Of a stretch of 64,000 nt of DNA, positions 53,196 to 64,000 are shown piece by piece (position 1 is the first letter of the stretch; every line of letters starts with the position of its first letter). Origin of the DNA: Galeruca laticollis (lineage: Eukaryota > Arthropoda > Insecta > Coleoptera > Chrysomelidae); the NCBI GenBank assembly GCA_963921935.1, contig OY998177.1, forward strand, positions 9,761,754-9,825,753. The letters run 5' to 3'. The notes under the pieces were generated by a model. That model was not told the origin of the DNA. It made no database searches and saw nothing but the letters and a program-made list of their open reading frames with translations. Both the position numbers and the translations under genes were made by a program.

Positions 53196-55297
53196 TTTAA
53201 TATAAAAATGTGAAAGTATCTAACATATGATGATAACCTGATAATTAGGCAAATTCTGGGTTGTTATTGGTCTATGGAAAATTCTACTACCTGCCATAAA
53301 ATAAGTGAAATTAGCTGGGATGTACGTAATAATGCACTGTTAAAAACTTTTTTACATCGGGTTGTTCAAAATACGATTTTTAACGGTGCTCTTCAATTTG
53401 ATTTAACATTGCGATTTTAACTACATCGATGTTAAATTTACAGCTGTTACAAGAATAAATCTATTAGTGTAGTGAAAAAGTAGGGGAATTTAATTTTATA
53501 AATTGGGCTCTTATAAAAGGTTACCATCACTGTTTTACTGAGACGTGACTTTATGTGCTGTTTCGGTAAACATAGCCGATTACAGTATTTTACACTTTTA
53601 TTTTCCTATAACTCTTATTAATCTAAATATTTATATTAAAACTAGGTCATCTCTCAGAATCCTTTCATCACATATTTTTCTCTAAAACCATTTACTTTTC
53701 GATTCCTTAGTACTGTCAACATCGCTATTTTTTGACATCCCGCGTTCTTCTCTTAAATTCAGTACCAAAACTATAAATACTTTCGCAACCTATAAATCTC
53801 CCGCCGTCGGTGTTACAGGTTTTCTGCGGTTTCACTGATTCACTATCCAAAACCGATGACAGGGAACAATTAAGCCGCAGCTGTACCCGCTTCCATTTGC
53901 TTGATTATTTTTACCACCACTCATTACTAACTTAGTTAAACTCTAATTTTCAACTTCAATAAACGTCTATCCCTCGCTTCTCCTGGAAGCATTCAAACCA
54001 CCCACCCTTTATCTTATCCACATAAAAGTGAAACATCAAACTGGACTCAGTGTGAAGAATCAGCATATACCTCTTAAAAACCACTAGTTCCTATTCAGTA
54101 GGAAAAGGACAAATACAGTCTAAGTAGTTAAAATAATAGTTAATATAGCTATTAAATATTCTTTTACGGGTTATTAAAATCTGTGATATAATGTCTCAGC
54201 ATTAGCCACATTATCCAACATTTTTCTCCATAGTCGATGCGAAATAAATTTTACTGATTGGAAATATCAGGACAACTAAATACAAGTTACAAAAAAGTGT
54301 ATCATGTTAGATCTAATTACCTAATACAAACAGCTGCCTGTTTAGATTCAATAAGTTTGCCACCTGACAAATAGTAACTCAGATACATTTTACTCCACAA
54401 GCTTGTGCACTAAATCATTGTACAACATGTAGCGTGTATATTGTTGTGTGACGTAGCGGACCGCTTTTATGTTTCTGAGTGTATAAGGTCGGTTAGTAAC
54501 ATACTTGTTATTAATTTATATTAATATGTTGGATAATCAAATACTTGTTTTTCATTTTTAAGCCTGGGCCAATAAAAATATTGTTTACTTAAAAAAATTT
54601 ATTTTATTATTATAATTTTTTTATAAAAAGTACATCTTGGGAAAAGTGATATCCCGAAACTATTCAAGATAGGAAGAAATTTCAAAAAAATACCATGTCA
54701 ATTTAGCTGAAAATGTCAGACGACCGTCGGCTGCTCGATATCTTGCAAGTAAACATTCCTTATCAAAACATACTCAACCATTTCAATTTGTATAATTCAT
54801 TTGCGCCAAAATAAAATATTTTTTAAGACAGAAACTAACCAGAAAAATTTATTTTGTCTAGGTATTTAGAATACTTTAAACACAAACTTAGACTAAACTA
54901 TCAAAAATTAAAATAAGCCATTTTGGTGTTATGTGTACTGTACTGCTTAAATACTCCTAAACATACCTTTTAAAATTGTTTCAATCAATAGAGAATTATT
55001 ATGAATCAGAAATAGGAGCGATAGATCAAATATGCATATCATCTAAAAAACAAAAAATATCACCTTTCCGTATTTGCAAGGTTAACAAAAAAATGGTTTT
55101 AAATTGTTTGTCCATCAGAAACGAAAGTCTGACGTGATATCATTGCACGTCTTTACTAACCCGCCAAGCAGTAAAAAAAGTGACAACACCAGAGTCTTAT
55201 CATTCTTTTAACCGCTTTGAACTATTTACGCATTGTTACGCACGTGCACTAGGGAATTTTTTTGTCTCGTCCTCTCGTCCAAGGTTCACCGGTTCTA
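53196..55297. other. No gene recognised
   Basis: AT-rich stretch of about 2.1 kb. A part around 53700-54060 is less AT-rich (CCGCCGTCGGTGTTACAGG, CCCTCGCTTCTCCTGG) and a motif GTGACGTAGCGGACCGC occurs near 54450, perhaps LTR debris. No frame above about 60 codons looks coding. Confidence 0.4.
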
Positions 55298-56060
55298 TAT
55301 TGGAAAATTGATAATATTTAGTTATTTTTAGTAATTTCACATTTTTTAACGATTTACTTAGAAATTAATAAAACACGTGATCTAATTTACTATCATCTTC
55401 AATAAACAAAATGATATGATAATGAAAAAACGCTTTTGGGTACAAATTAGTCCTAAATGCGAAGTTTAAATGTATGCTGTTGAAATTGGATTTTATAAAG
55501 GTGGACGTGTTCAAGCCAGCACTCTGACATTAAAACTCCTTTTACAGGAAAAACTGTGTGGGCACAATTTTAATTTTTTGGGTACAAATTAGTCCTACAT
55601 TTGAAAATTAATAATATATAGTTATCTTTGATAATTTCAAATCTTTTAACGATTCACTTGGAAATGAATAAAACACGTGGTCTAATTTACTATCATCTTT
55701 TAAAAACAAAATGATATGATAATGAATAAAACGCTTTTGGGTACAGATTACCTAGTCCTAAATTAAAAGTTTAAAGGTAGGTATACTGTTAATTTGATTT
55801 TGCAAAAGTGCGATGCTAGCTTTAGCTTAAGCTAGCACCCCCATTTTAAATAGCGGTTTTTCAGAAAAAATGAGCGGGTACAAATTACGATCTATTGGTT
55901 ACAAATTAGTAATTCAAAGTTTAAATTTATGCCAATAAAATTTGATTTTGCAACTTTAAATAGTGATTTTTCAGAAAAACTAAGTGGGTACATATTAGTC
56001 CTAAGTTAGTTCTAAATTATACATAAGTTTTTTTTAATTTGAAAAAGTGGGGGTGCTAGC
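55298..56060 (+). repeat. Diverged tandem repeat, ~295-bp period with GGGTACAAATTAGTCC core
   Basis: Two long units (55298-55460 and 55593-55750) share AAAACACGTGATCTAATTTA, ACAAAATGATATGATAATGA and AACGCTTTTGGGTACA. The short core GGGTACAAATTAGTCCTA and a following GTTTAAATGTATGC-like segment recur at about 55437, 55578, 55736, 55877 and 55985. A GCTAGCTTTAGCTTAAGCTAGC palindrome-like piece lies near 55810. Probably a decayed satellite or repeats within an element. Confidence 0.7.
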
Positions 56061-56853
56061 TTTACTGACGTCAAAATTGCTGAGAATACATTTTTTAAAA
56101 CAATAAATTTGAATGTTCAACTAATTTTGAGATTGCACATAAAGACCGCTAGTTACAGACAGAAGAATGGATAAATTCACAGTTTTTTTATTTTCGACAT
56201 TTAAGACTATGAAGATAATAAATTATGAAAGAAGGGGCTTATCTAAGATTAAATGGTATACTTTGTTGATCTCGTGTTTTTGACATATCTGCGTTGCAAC
56301 CAAAATTTGTTCAATTGTTTTATTTTGACTCCTTAGCTAATATCCAATTAATTATTGGACACCATGTATAATATATAAAAATGTGCTACATTTTGTGTTT
56401 TGACACTCATTTACATCCAGGACGGCTGGTGACATGAAGAAGGACTATTTTCTTACAGGTAGGATCCTGAAGGTCAGCATTTGACAACTATCCGTTTGCC
56501 ATTACTGTGAAAGCCTAGGCTGCTGTGATTTTTTGTCGAAAAGATAACACTGCATTAGGAAGAACAAAATGTTTAATAGTTATTTTTCTACGCATCAATA
56601 AACTTTAAAAAAATGCAATATAGAATTTTGTAGGGCGAGTCTAGGATAAAAAAACAGGTGGCCAGGCTTTCGAAATTAATGCAGAGTAATCGTTATCAAA
56701 TGCTTACCTTCCAGGATTCTACTCATAAAAAATGGTACTGCTTGATTTCACGAGCCATCTTGGATTTAAAGGAAATGAAGACACACGGTATATGAATTCT
56801 CAAATACTTTTTGTAAATTGATTCAAAAATTAAGTTAAGAATTTATAAGTATA
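56061..56853. other. No gene recognised
   Basis: AT-rich with no supported frame. There are isolated splice-like strings (TTTTCTTACAGGTAGG at about 56450; CTTACC at about 56704) but no frame to link them. Confidence 0.35.
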
Positions 56854-57051
56854 CTATGAATACATATCAATAACAGGCACATTATATTTCATGGAATATA
56901 ACATAGATTGGCATACTGCTTCACTAGCAATGCATAAAATCTTGACTGCATAAGAACATTTTCTCCATTTAACAGTATTATCTTCACCAATCTTTTTACC
57001 GTTTCTTGCTTTAACACACTCCCAAACGCCATCATTGAACATAACTGTCAA
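56854..57051 (-). CDS. Uncharacterised small frame, possible terminal exon
   Basis: Open from a possible acceptor (GAATATTGACAG) into MFNDGVWECVKARNGKKIGE, then VKWRKCSYAVKILCIASEAV and a NVPVIDMYS end before a stop. The composition is unlike AT-rich random frames here: several Cys and Trp, balanced charge. I do not recognise a family and see no upstream exon. It may be a last exon of a host gene or element gene, or chance. Confidence 0.25.
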   Translation of the reverse strand: MTVMFNDGVWECVKARNGKKIGEDNTVKWRKCSYAVKILCIASEAVCQSMLYSMKYNVPVIDMYS

Positions 57052-57232
57052 TATTCATAAATTCCGAACTATTTATTAGTAACTTAATGAACTTTCAAAT
57101 TTAAAAATTTTGTCAACTGTCACTTGCATATGTCAGTGTCACCAACATAGATAAATAAGCACAAAAATTCCTAATTGCATTTTCATTTACATTAAAAACA
57201 TTTTTGCACGTTCATTATAAAAAACAAGTATG

Positions 57233-57315
57233 TAAAACTCGAATCACAATGACTTTCTGTAGTATTCGTGCTTTGCGTACCACAAACTGAGTCATTGTGG
57301 TACTTGTTTTACAAT
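57233..57315. repeat. Palindromic repeat R5, copy B
   Basis: AAACTCGAATCACAATGACT, GTAGTATTCGTGCTTTGCG and TGAGTCATTGTGGTACTTG form an imperfect palindrome matching 24665-24787 but with a shorter centre. Confidence 0.65.
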
Positions 57316-57349
57316 ATACTATTGTCTTGTTCCAGGACCAGCATACTCC

Positions 57350-57451
57350 GATACATCACGTATCGGCTAACGCATTCTACGACCCTTTTATGTTTCACTT
57401 AAATAAGGGCCATAGAATGCGTTAGACGATACAACATATGTATCGAATCGT
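57350..57451. repeat. Hairpin MITE-like repeat
   Basis: GTATCGGCTAACGCATTCTA then CGACCCTT faces AAGGGCCATAGAATGCGTTA then GACGATAC around TTATGTTTCACTTAAAT. Outer GATACATC and TATGTATCG extend the pairing. Confidence 0.75.
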
Positions 57452-57577
57452 GTAATTAGAATCTGGGGTCAGGTTCTATTTTTCATTTAAAATAGTACGG
57501 CATCTCTAATATGCTTTATGATAGATATTTAGGTTCAATATTACATTGAAAATTTTCATCTATTTTTGGATCCTAAC

Positions 57578-59802
57578 TGCTACTACCGGTTCCCCGGGAC
57601 CCAGTCGAAAGTTTGATCGCCTGTCTCTAGCGTTTTGGTGGGGACCTATTATTGATGCTACGTGAGTTTTCATCAATTCTAGTTCTATTTCGATTGCCTA
57701 AGCGGCTGGACTGTAAATTTTTATTTTCAGCGAGATACGTGTCGTTTCGGGTCCTGCGGACCCGGTAGTAGTAATAGTGATACATTATTTGGATTACGAA
57801 TTGTAAGTATAATGCTTTATTTTTCTTTTACTATATCTAATATGATTCTTTCGTTTTTCAAATTCATACGCCAGATATAAATAACCGTAAAAATATTATT
57901 TTTTACAGTAATTGTGGCAGGAAAAGCTTTAGACGATCAGCAGCTTTCTGATATACCGGCAAGTGACGATTTTTGGTTAGATGAAGATATTCCCCCTGAG
58001 CAAGCTTTGGAAACGGTTAGTGCTACAGTTAATGACAAATCTGAAGCTGTACGTTGTTTCTTGCAAGAGGGCGATCAAAGTGGGCAGGAGTCTGACTCGA
58101 ATGACACTGAGAACAAAAACAACGAAGATAATGGTATTTTCGATGCGGAGAATGATTAACTCGAAGAAAATTCAAGTACGAATTTTTTTATGGGAAAATA
58201 AATAAAAAAACAGGAAAGCCTCCTATGAAATGGGCAAAACGGGTGCCAGTGAGAAGACGTGCGCGACGGGAAAATATTCACACCATTTTACCTTGCACAA
58301 AAGGTCCCGCACGAGAAAATCCTCCATCTGATTCTCCATCACAAGCTTGGAGACTTTTGATTACTGGCGACATATTAAATGAAATTGTAACAAACACCAA
58401 CAAGAAAATCGGTTCGATGAGAATGAATTATAGTGCATTTAAAACTAAAGATAATTCACGAAATAAATTTGTTCCTCGTTTTGTACCAATCAACAAATGA
58501 GGTAGAATTTGGAGCATTTCTTCCGCTGCTTTATTTACAAGGCCTTTTTAAATCTGGTCATGAAGATCTCAGGTCACTTTGAGCAATAGTTGAAACAGGC
58601 AGAGATATTTTTCGATGCACTATGCCACTAGCAAGATTTCTGTTCCTTTTAGCTGCTGTACGGTTTGAAGAAATGGTAACAAGATCCGAAAGATGAAAAA
58701 TAGATAAACTTGTTCCAATTTCTAGCATTTTCAACCAGTTTGTCTACAATTCTAAAACTAATTATACACCAGGAGTATTCTTAACGGTGGATGAAATGTT
58801 AGTTCCCTTCAGGGGAAGATGTTCATATCCCAAATAAGCCGGCAAATTATGGGATAAAGATTCAAATTTTAGCCGATTCAAAAACACACTACATGGTGTA
58901 ATGCCGAAATATATCCTGGAGAAGATATCGTCCAGCCAGGATGCAGTAGAGGGTCAAAAAAGAAACTCAACTATCCAATCCTACTCAGGTACTTATGAGA
59001 TTAACAGAACCGTACTATCAATCAAAATGAAATATAACTGCGGACAACTGGTACAGTTCCATTGAGGCAGCTCGTGAATTACAAGGAAAAGGTTTGATGT
59101 GCGTAGGAACGATGAAAAAAAAAATAAAAAGGAGATTCCAAATCAGTTAATACTCAATATGACTAGAGAAGTAGGCTCTTCACTTTTTGGTTTTACCTCA
59201 GATCTTACTTTCCACAGTTATGTGCCAAAACAGAAGAAAAGTGTCGTGTTATTATCTTCTGTATCTCGGCGCTCGAGAAGGTGGCCTACACATTAGTTTT
59301 TTTTGTATTTTAAACGTACCAGGAGTAAATAGTCGGTTGTTGTAACAATTCGCTAAATATGGAGAAGGAATATTACGTTACAATTTTTTAAAGGCACTTG
59401 GAATAGCACTTTGCTCCCATCACATCGACATGAGAATTACGAATAATTTCGGTCCGCAGAAAATTCGCGAATTAGCGGCAGATATTTTCAAGAAAAAAAT
59501 TACTTATCCCCAAGAGCCAGAAGGACATCAGGAAAGAACAAAAAGAAAAAGACGTGCCCTTTGTCCCCAAAAAAGACAGAAAAACAGCTCAGAGCTGCAA
59601 AGTGTGTAAAGAAACAATTTGTTTGAAGTGTGCCTCTGTAGTGTGCCCCAAATGTATAAACGAATTTTTTTATATAACTAACTATTCTTAATACAATGTT
59701 TCAGGTAAGTTCATGTTAATAAATCGAAATTCAAAATCTTGTGTTATAATCAATTATTTTTAATCATGGGCCCCCGGGACCCACTAGTAGCATTAGTGTT
59801 AC
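57578..59802 (+). mobile_element. piggyBac-type element (decayed)
   Basis: The coding region is a piggyBac transposase. The 5' side has an inverted pair CTACTACCGGTTCCCCGGGA (57582) and GGTCCTGCGGACCCGGTAGT (57758). The 3' side has CCCCCGGGACCCACTAGTAG (59769), so the GGACCC-GTAGTAG-TAGTG-TACA motif is shared by both ends. These are probably subterminal repeats. Clean TTAA target duplications were not found; a TTAA at about 59827 on the right has no convincing left partner. The 5' leader has an intron (GT 57803 to AG 57908). Confidence 0.7.
57914..59690 (+). pseudogene. piggyBac-type transposase
   Basis: After the acceptor TTTTTTACAG the frame has an acidic N-terminus (GKALDDQQLSDIPASDDFWL; QESDSNDTENKNNEDNG). 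Then, with shifts, come a basic RTRRARRENIH-like linker, a conserved FGAFLPLLYLQGLFKSGHED region and CTMPLARFLFLLAAVRFEEM. KLVPISSIFNQFVYNSKTNY and PGVFLTVDEMLVPFRGRCSY hold the first catalytic Asp. ITADNWYSSIEAARELQGKG holds the second Asp, and NMTREVGSSLFGF follows. A Cys-rich zinc finger near the end (SCKVCKETICLKCASVVCPK, about 59598-59655) is typical for DNA end binding. At least seven stops or frameshifts make it inactive. Confidence 0.85.
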
Positions 59803-59904
59803 AAAAAGAAAGTAGTCGTAGTTACAGGTTAAAAAAATTATATGTATATTTAACTTAAAAGCACTTATTAAATTTGTACCTACACAACATATTTATATTC
59901 CTCA

Positions 59905-60205
59905 TAATCAAATTTACTGTTTCGACCACTACTCTGTGGAATCTACTTATGTTACTTTTTTAATGAAACTAACTGTTTCTAGATAATTCCACAATATATT
60001 GAAAAATGGCAAGTTTTAAAAAAAATTGACAATTGTTTCTGGTTGGAGGAGGGCTCTTGGAGGGTTGTTAATTGATATAGGTTAAAATGAAAGAATCATT
60101 CATCAATACATTCCCGTTAAAAAATTTTCTTATCAAATATGGAAGTATGCTAGACCCAAGAGCTCTACTCCAACCATGGAATTAGTTAGTTTCATTTAAA
60201 AACGT
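59905..60205. repeat. Repeat R1, inverted pair disrupted by a small MITE
   Basis: The reverse arm (59905-60037) has ACTGTTTCGACCACTACTCT, GTGGAATCTACTTATGTTAC and AAAAATTGACAATTGTTTC. A short forward remnant GGAATTAGTTAGTTTCATTT lies at about 60178-60200. In between is a TIR element of about 140 bp. Confidence 0.7.
60038..60178. mobile_element. Small MITE nested in R1
   Basis: Left end GGTTGGAGGAGGGCTCTTGG and right end CCAAGAGCTCTACTCCAACC are inverted repeats of 20 bp with two mismatches. Length about 140 bp, no coding potential, target duplication unclear. Confidence 0.7.
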
Positions 60206-61484
60206 ATCCCCTAACGCAATAAAAATTTAAACTGCGCATCTTTTGTTGTCATTATAGATACGTTAACGTGTGTATGTGATGTGTATGCAGCCTTAACTCC
60301 TTAATAAAGTGATAGTTATTACTTACAATTTTGAAAATATACAAAAATTACAACTGTGACGCGGCTCTACATATCCGTTAAGATGTTATCGATATAAACG
60401 CCATCTGTTAATTACTAGCGATAAACACAATGAGAAATACAAGCTACAGCGACAAGCAACACAATACAAAATTCCGAAATTTGATTGGCATGTATTTGTA
60501 TCCTGTAACTTTTATTTTGTCTTACAGCTTTGATTTTGTATATGAAATTTTTGAATCTTCTATTTTATACTTCATATTTTTCATGGTGTCTGTGTTACTC
60601 AGTTGTAAGTGTTAATGGGCTATTTTAATATTCACGAATATGCTTATGTGAATTTTATTAGTTCAAAAAATTTGAAAAACATCTGCAATATGTATCAGAT
60701 AAATTGATGACGCTTTCTCGCGGCTTAATATATAACTATTTTTTCGTATTTTTGGTAGTAGAGTGCGCAGTTAAGTTATTGCAAGCTAATGCTGGTACAC
60801 CGGGTGGAGCTTTGATCACTTTAAGAGGGATGCCCATGATAAAAGCAAAAATATATATAACAAGTATTTTTGCATAATTTTGGCTTTATCGCATGTTTAT
60901 CATATGCAACATGCAGATGTAATAAATGTTAGCACAACGTAACGATGGTTTGACACAAATTAAAAAACCGAAACGTCTCAGGAAAACCGATATAAAATTA
61001 AAGATTTATCGTTTCATTTTACATTACTTTTAAACAAGTTGGTAGATACAGAGAATCAATATTTTGGAAGATTTCATTAAATCGGAACAAAACACGAAAA
61101 TAAGCAATTAACTCAATTAATTTTACATTCTAAAGACCGTTTATGAATTTAAATTTACTTAATTAAACTATTTTTATTTCGACCCCATTTATCTCAATAG
61201 ATCGTACAAAAACCACTTTTGAAATGGTTCGACCCTGAAAGTACCATTATGCCGCTATAAAAAACCATTTTATTTATTAAGACCCCAATTGTCCCGTTGG
61301 ATAAAAAAACATCTTAGGGTCTTATAGTTCAAAATCTATAAAAGATATAGCAGAATTAAAGATATATCTGAAAAGCCTATCTTTTCTTCTATAAGTGTAG
61401 AGTTTTACAAAAATGTCTATTTTTTCCCGCCAAAACATCGGAAAATCTTCGGCAAAATTGGACCCTCAAAGTACCATCTTACAA

Positions 61485-61486
<2 letters not shown>
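60206..61486. other. No gene recognised
   Basis: A 61-codon plus frame (60430-60615) has a hydrophobic middle (MYLYPVTFILSYSFDFVYEI) but no family. The part from 61190 to 61480 repeats GACCC-bearing phrases (TTCGACCCC, TTCGACCCTGAAAGTACCAT, GGACCCTCAAAGTACCATCT) and looks like diverged repeat. Confidence 0.4.
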
Positions 61487-61533
<47 letters not shown>

Positions 61534-63733
61534 AACATGTCGCATCAATCATTTTGGAGCGTTACTTATTCGTCGGCTACTCCCACCTCTAATTCCAATT
61601 GCTATTATTTCAAATATTAGGAACACATCGGTAATCGTTTTTGCCATAGTTAAAATATCTACTTAAACTACGATTGAAGTGGAACTCGCTCTTTTGGTTC
61701 ATTTCTTCGCTGAGAAGTATTCAGTATTCTCCTTTTTAATCATATCATTTTGTATGTGATTTTTAATTTTCTTCGCTGATAAGTTATCTATATATTTTCA
61801 AATTGTAATTGTGTGCTTACAAATGATTCTATTTCGATTTTTCTATTTAGTTAAATTATTTCGTTTTTTAAAAAAAAAACAATGTTTTTGTTATGGCGTT
61901 TTCCTTTTTTTCTTCGCCGGTATTATCAAACTTTAAAAAAATCTGGTGGCGCCCTAAGTTATTTTATGAAGCGAATTTATAACAGATTCTTTATATGGTT
62001 ATTTTCCACCGATTTAAATTTGCTTTTTCTGATTATTTTGGAAACAGGACGGATAAGAATGAACAGTTTTCTGTGGTTTTATTTTGAAAATTAAATTCAA
62101 ATTTTTGTATGTATTGGAGTATAAGCTCCTACCTGTTCATTTTATTCCTCCTTTTCAATTTTAAATTTTTTACTGTTTCTCCTATTTTGTTATTTCTTTC
62201 CCTACAGCTCTGCAGCCTGTACCGTTTACCTTGAGGACCACTTTGAGGACCGTTTACAAACTTAACCTCCACGGACTTACCTTTACGGACCGCTACAGAC
62301 TTTGGAAATTTCCATTTTAGTTGTGGCGTTTCTACATAACGCTGGGTTTGTTAATTACCCGAGCTTGCTCAGAAATTTCTTCGTTTTTAATTTTTTTTAT
62401 TTTCTTTTCTCTTTTGATTTTGTTAATTCTTTTGTTTCCAATACTTCTTCCTTATATCTTTTTGGTTACTTTTTTTTTTCGAGGTTAGTGTACCTGAAAT
62501 CTTAACCACCCTATATCACATTTAGTGATTATTTTTTCTAGACGAAGAATATAGTTATTCTCTTGTCATATCGTTGAGATGTTATCATTTCTTATTTTGG
62601 TAGAGGCTACCCCTCTAATTTAATATTTTGGTTATTTTCAAATCTCAGTACGGTACCAATAACTGATATCGTTCAATTTTTGATTAATTTTTGTTAATAG
62701 GAATGAGCTCCTATTATAATTGCTTACTGCATTTTGTTTACATTTTTTTTGAGCATAATTGCGTTTAACTTGCGATTATTATTATTGATAATAGGCCTAA
62801 GCACCTATTATATTTTTTTTACTTTTGTTAGTTATCAAAATGAATTGAAGTCTTGAATTAGAAAGCAACAATTTTTGGACTTTCATTGAATATCTTCTTA
62901 TCTTCTTTGCATTTCTTGAATTTGTAAGCACTACTACATCTTCTTTTATCTGGTCACCACATTCCTGTTGTTCTGGCTACTTTTCTTTGTAGGCTGTTCA
63001 GGTTTACAAAAAAAGTAATTCTTCGAAGTCCTTTTTTTCTCCGAGGAGAGAGGGTGTAACATGTCGCTGAGACATGTTACTATTTTCATCAATTATTTTG
63101 GAGCGTTACTTATTCGTCGGCTACTCCCACCTCTAATTCCAATTCCTATTATTTCAAATATTAGGAACACATCGGTAATCGTTTTTGACATCGTTAAAAT
63201 AGCTCCTACCTGTTCATTTTATTCCTCCTTTTCAATTTTCAATTTTTTACTGTTTCTCCTGTTTTTTGATTTCTTTCCCTACAGCTCTGCAGCCTGTACC
63301 GTTTACCTTGAGGACCACTCTGAGGACCGTTTACAAACTTAACCTCCACGGACTTACCTTTACGGACCGCTACGGACTCTACAGACTATCCACTCCACCG
63401 GATCATACAGCGTCCAAGTCCAGACGACGTCTCAACTTTTGACTACTGCTGCGAGCTGTACGTCCCGAGTCTTCCCAAGATAAGTTCTTAACTCATTTTT
63501 GATATATATAAAATATTGAGTTGAAAATTTTTACTATATAACTGATATTCATTCGTATTTGTATCGAGAATATACGGTTTTTGTAAATTTAATATTGTGT
63601 GTCAAATAAATCCATTTGTCCCGAAATTTTGTTTGTCGATTCACCTTATCCCAATTGAGGTAATAAAAAATAGTGTAACTAAGGCCGAACTCACTACCTG
63701 AGCGGAGTCCCAAGGCCGGGTGTTTAGGTTGTG

Positions 63734-63782
<49 letters not shown>
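61487..63782 (+). mobile_element. Defective LTR element inserted in a (TA)n microsatellite
   Basis: (TA)n lies at both borders (61487-61530 and 63737-63782). The interior starts TGTAACATGTCGC at 61531. The same start recurs at 63055, just after a polypurine run CGAGGAGAGAGGG, which fits a 3' LTR start. Shared LTR sequence: 61531-61660 with 63055-63200, and 62125-62305 with 63198-63378 (CTGTTCATTTTATTCCTCC, CTCTGCAGCCTGTACCGTTT). The 5' LTR carries an extra 465 bp (61661-62124) and lacks the last third. The 3' LTR has AATAAA near 63605. The internal part (62306-63041) is non-coding, so it is a LARD/TRIM-like or deleted copy. Confidence 0.65.
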
Positions 63783-63785
<3 letters not shown>

Positions 63786-64000
63786 CATATTTTATATTTA
63801 TAAGAGGAATTTTTTTTATGGTTTTGTATATATGTAGATTAATAAAGAATGTTGTTCGGCTAGCTCAGGGTAAATGTATCATAGTTGGGCATGAGTACTC
63901 CTTAATCTCTTTGACTTCAGGTCTAAAGTTTCTTTTTATATGTGATTTATTATTTTGTTTTATATATTTTAATAAAGAATTATTTGTTTTTGTCTATTAT
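63783..64000. other. No gene recognised
   Basis: AT-rich, two AATAAAG strings, no frame. Confidence 0.4.

Noticed and set aside
1..64000. tRNA, rRNA or other structural RNA genes
   Set aside because: I looked for A/B-box-like motifs with cloverleaf potential and rRNA-like conserved segments and saw none that hold up. A covariance-model scan would be needed to exclude them fully.

Overview
This 64 kb window looks like AT-rich insect nuclear DNA. It is packed with decayed and nested transposable elements of many classes: an errantivirus-type gypsy with an env-like region, DIRS, Penelope-like, LINEs, hAT, PIF/Harbinger, piggyBac, Tc1/mariner, and a gene related to Crypton-type DUF3504 proteins. 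There is no operon structure, and coding regions are broken by stops, frameshifts and insertions. The genus cannot be named from sequence alone; a beetle or hemipteran is plausible from the mix of families.

The only host gene I can argue for is on the minus strand. A 46-nt exon encodes a signal peptide (16997..16952) and ends in phase 1 at a splice donor. About 10.5 kb downstream, a 117-nt cysteine-rich EGF/EB-like exon (6429..6313) starts and ends in phase 1 between good splice sites. The signal-peptide exon and its TATA-bearing upstream region lie in a segment of about 3.6 kb that occurs twice in direct orientation (13715-17319 and 18292-21970). The second copy carries an almost identical signal exon (21650..21605).

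Layout. 1-2.4 kb: palindromic repeat and a hAT-like fragment carrying a TIR element with a 9-bp target duplication. 2.5-3.1 kb: DUF3504-type pseudogene. 3.7-5.8 kb: LINE ORF1 and endonuclease remnants. 5.9-6.4 kb: hairpin repeat R1 and the EGF-like exon. 7-9.1 kb: TIR element holding a decayed insect multicopy gene. 9.1-13.3 kb: hairpin, Penelope-like remnant, 170-bp tandem repeats, mariner fragment. 13.7-22 kb: the duplicated segment with gypsy gag/protease remnants. 22-26.7 kb: DIRS element (minus). 26.7-34.1 kb: gypsy with a Tc1-like element, a large RT deletion and a solo LTR inside env. 34.7-37.2 kb: LINE 3' half (minus) split by an LTR-like insertion. 38.3-47.4 kb: 10-bp minisatellite interrupted by a full hAT element and a truncated duplicate of its 5' end. 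47.4-49.2 kb: dispersed repeats and a mariner fragment. 49.4-53.2 kb: Harbinger inserted in another Harbinger. 55.3-56.1 kb: tandem repeats. 57.6-59.8 kb: piggyBac. 59.9-60.2 kb: a repeat interrupted by a small MITE. 61.5-63.8 kb: defective LTR element in a TA microsatellite.

Most elements look dead, and their nesting gives a relative age order. Apart from the EGF-like gene, the points most worth checking are the phased A-tract minisatellite, the mutually nested Harbinger genes, the recurrent R1 hairpin family and the four-fold PBS-like motif.
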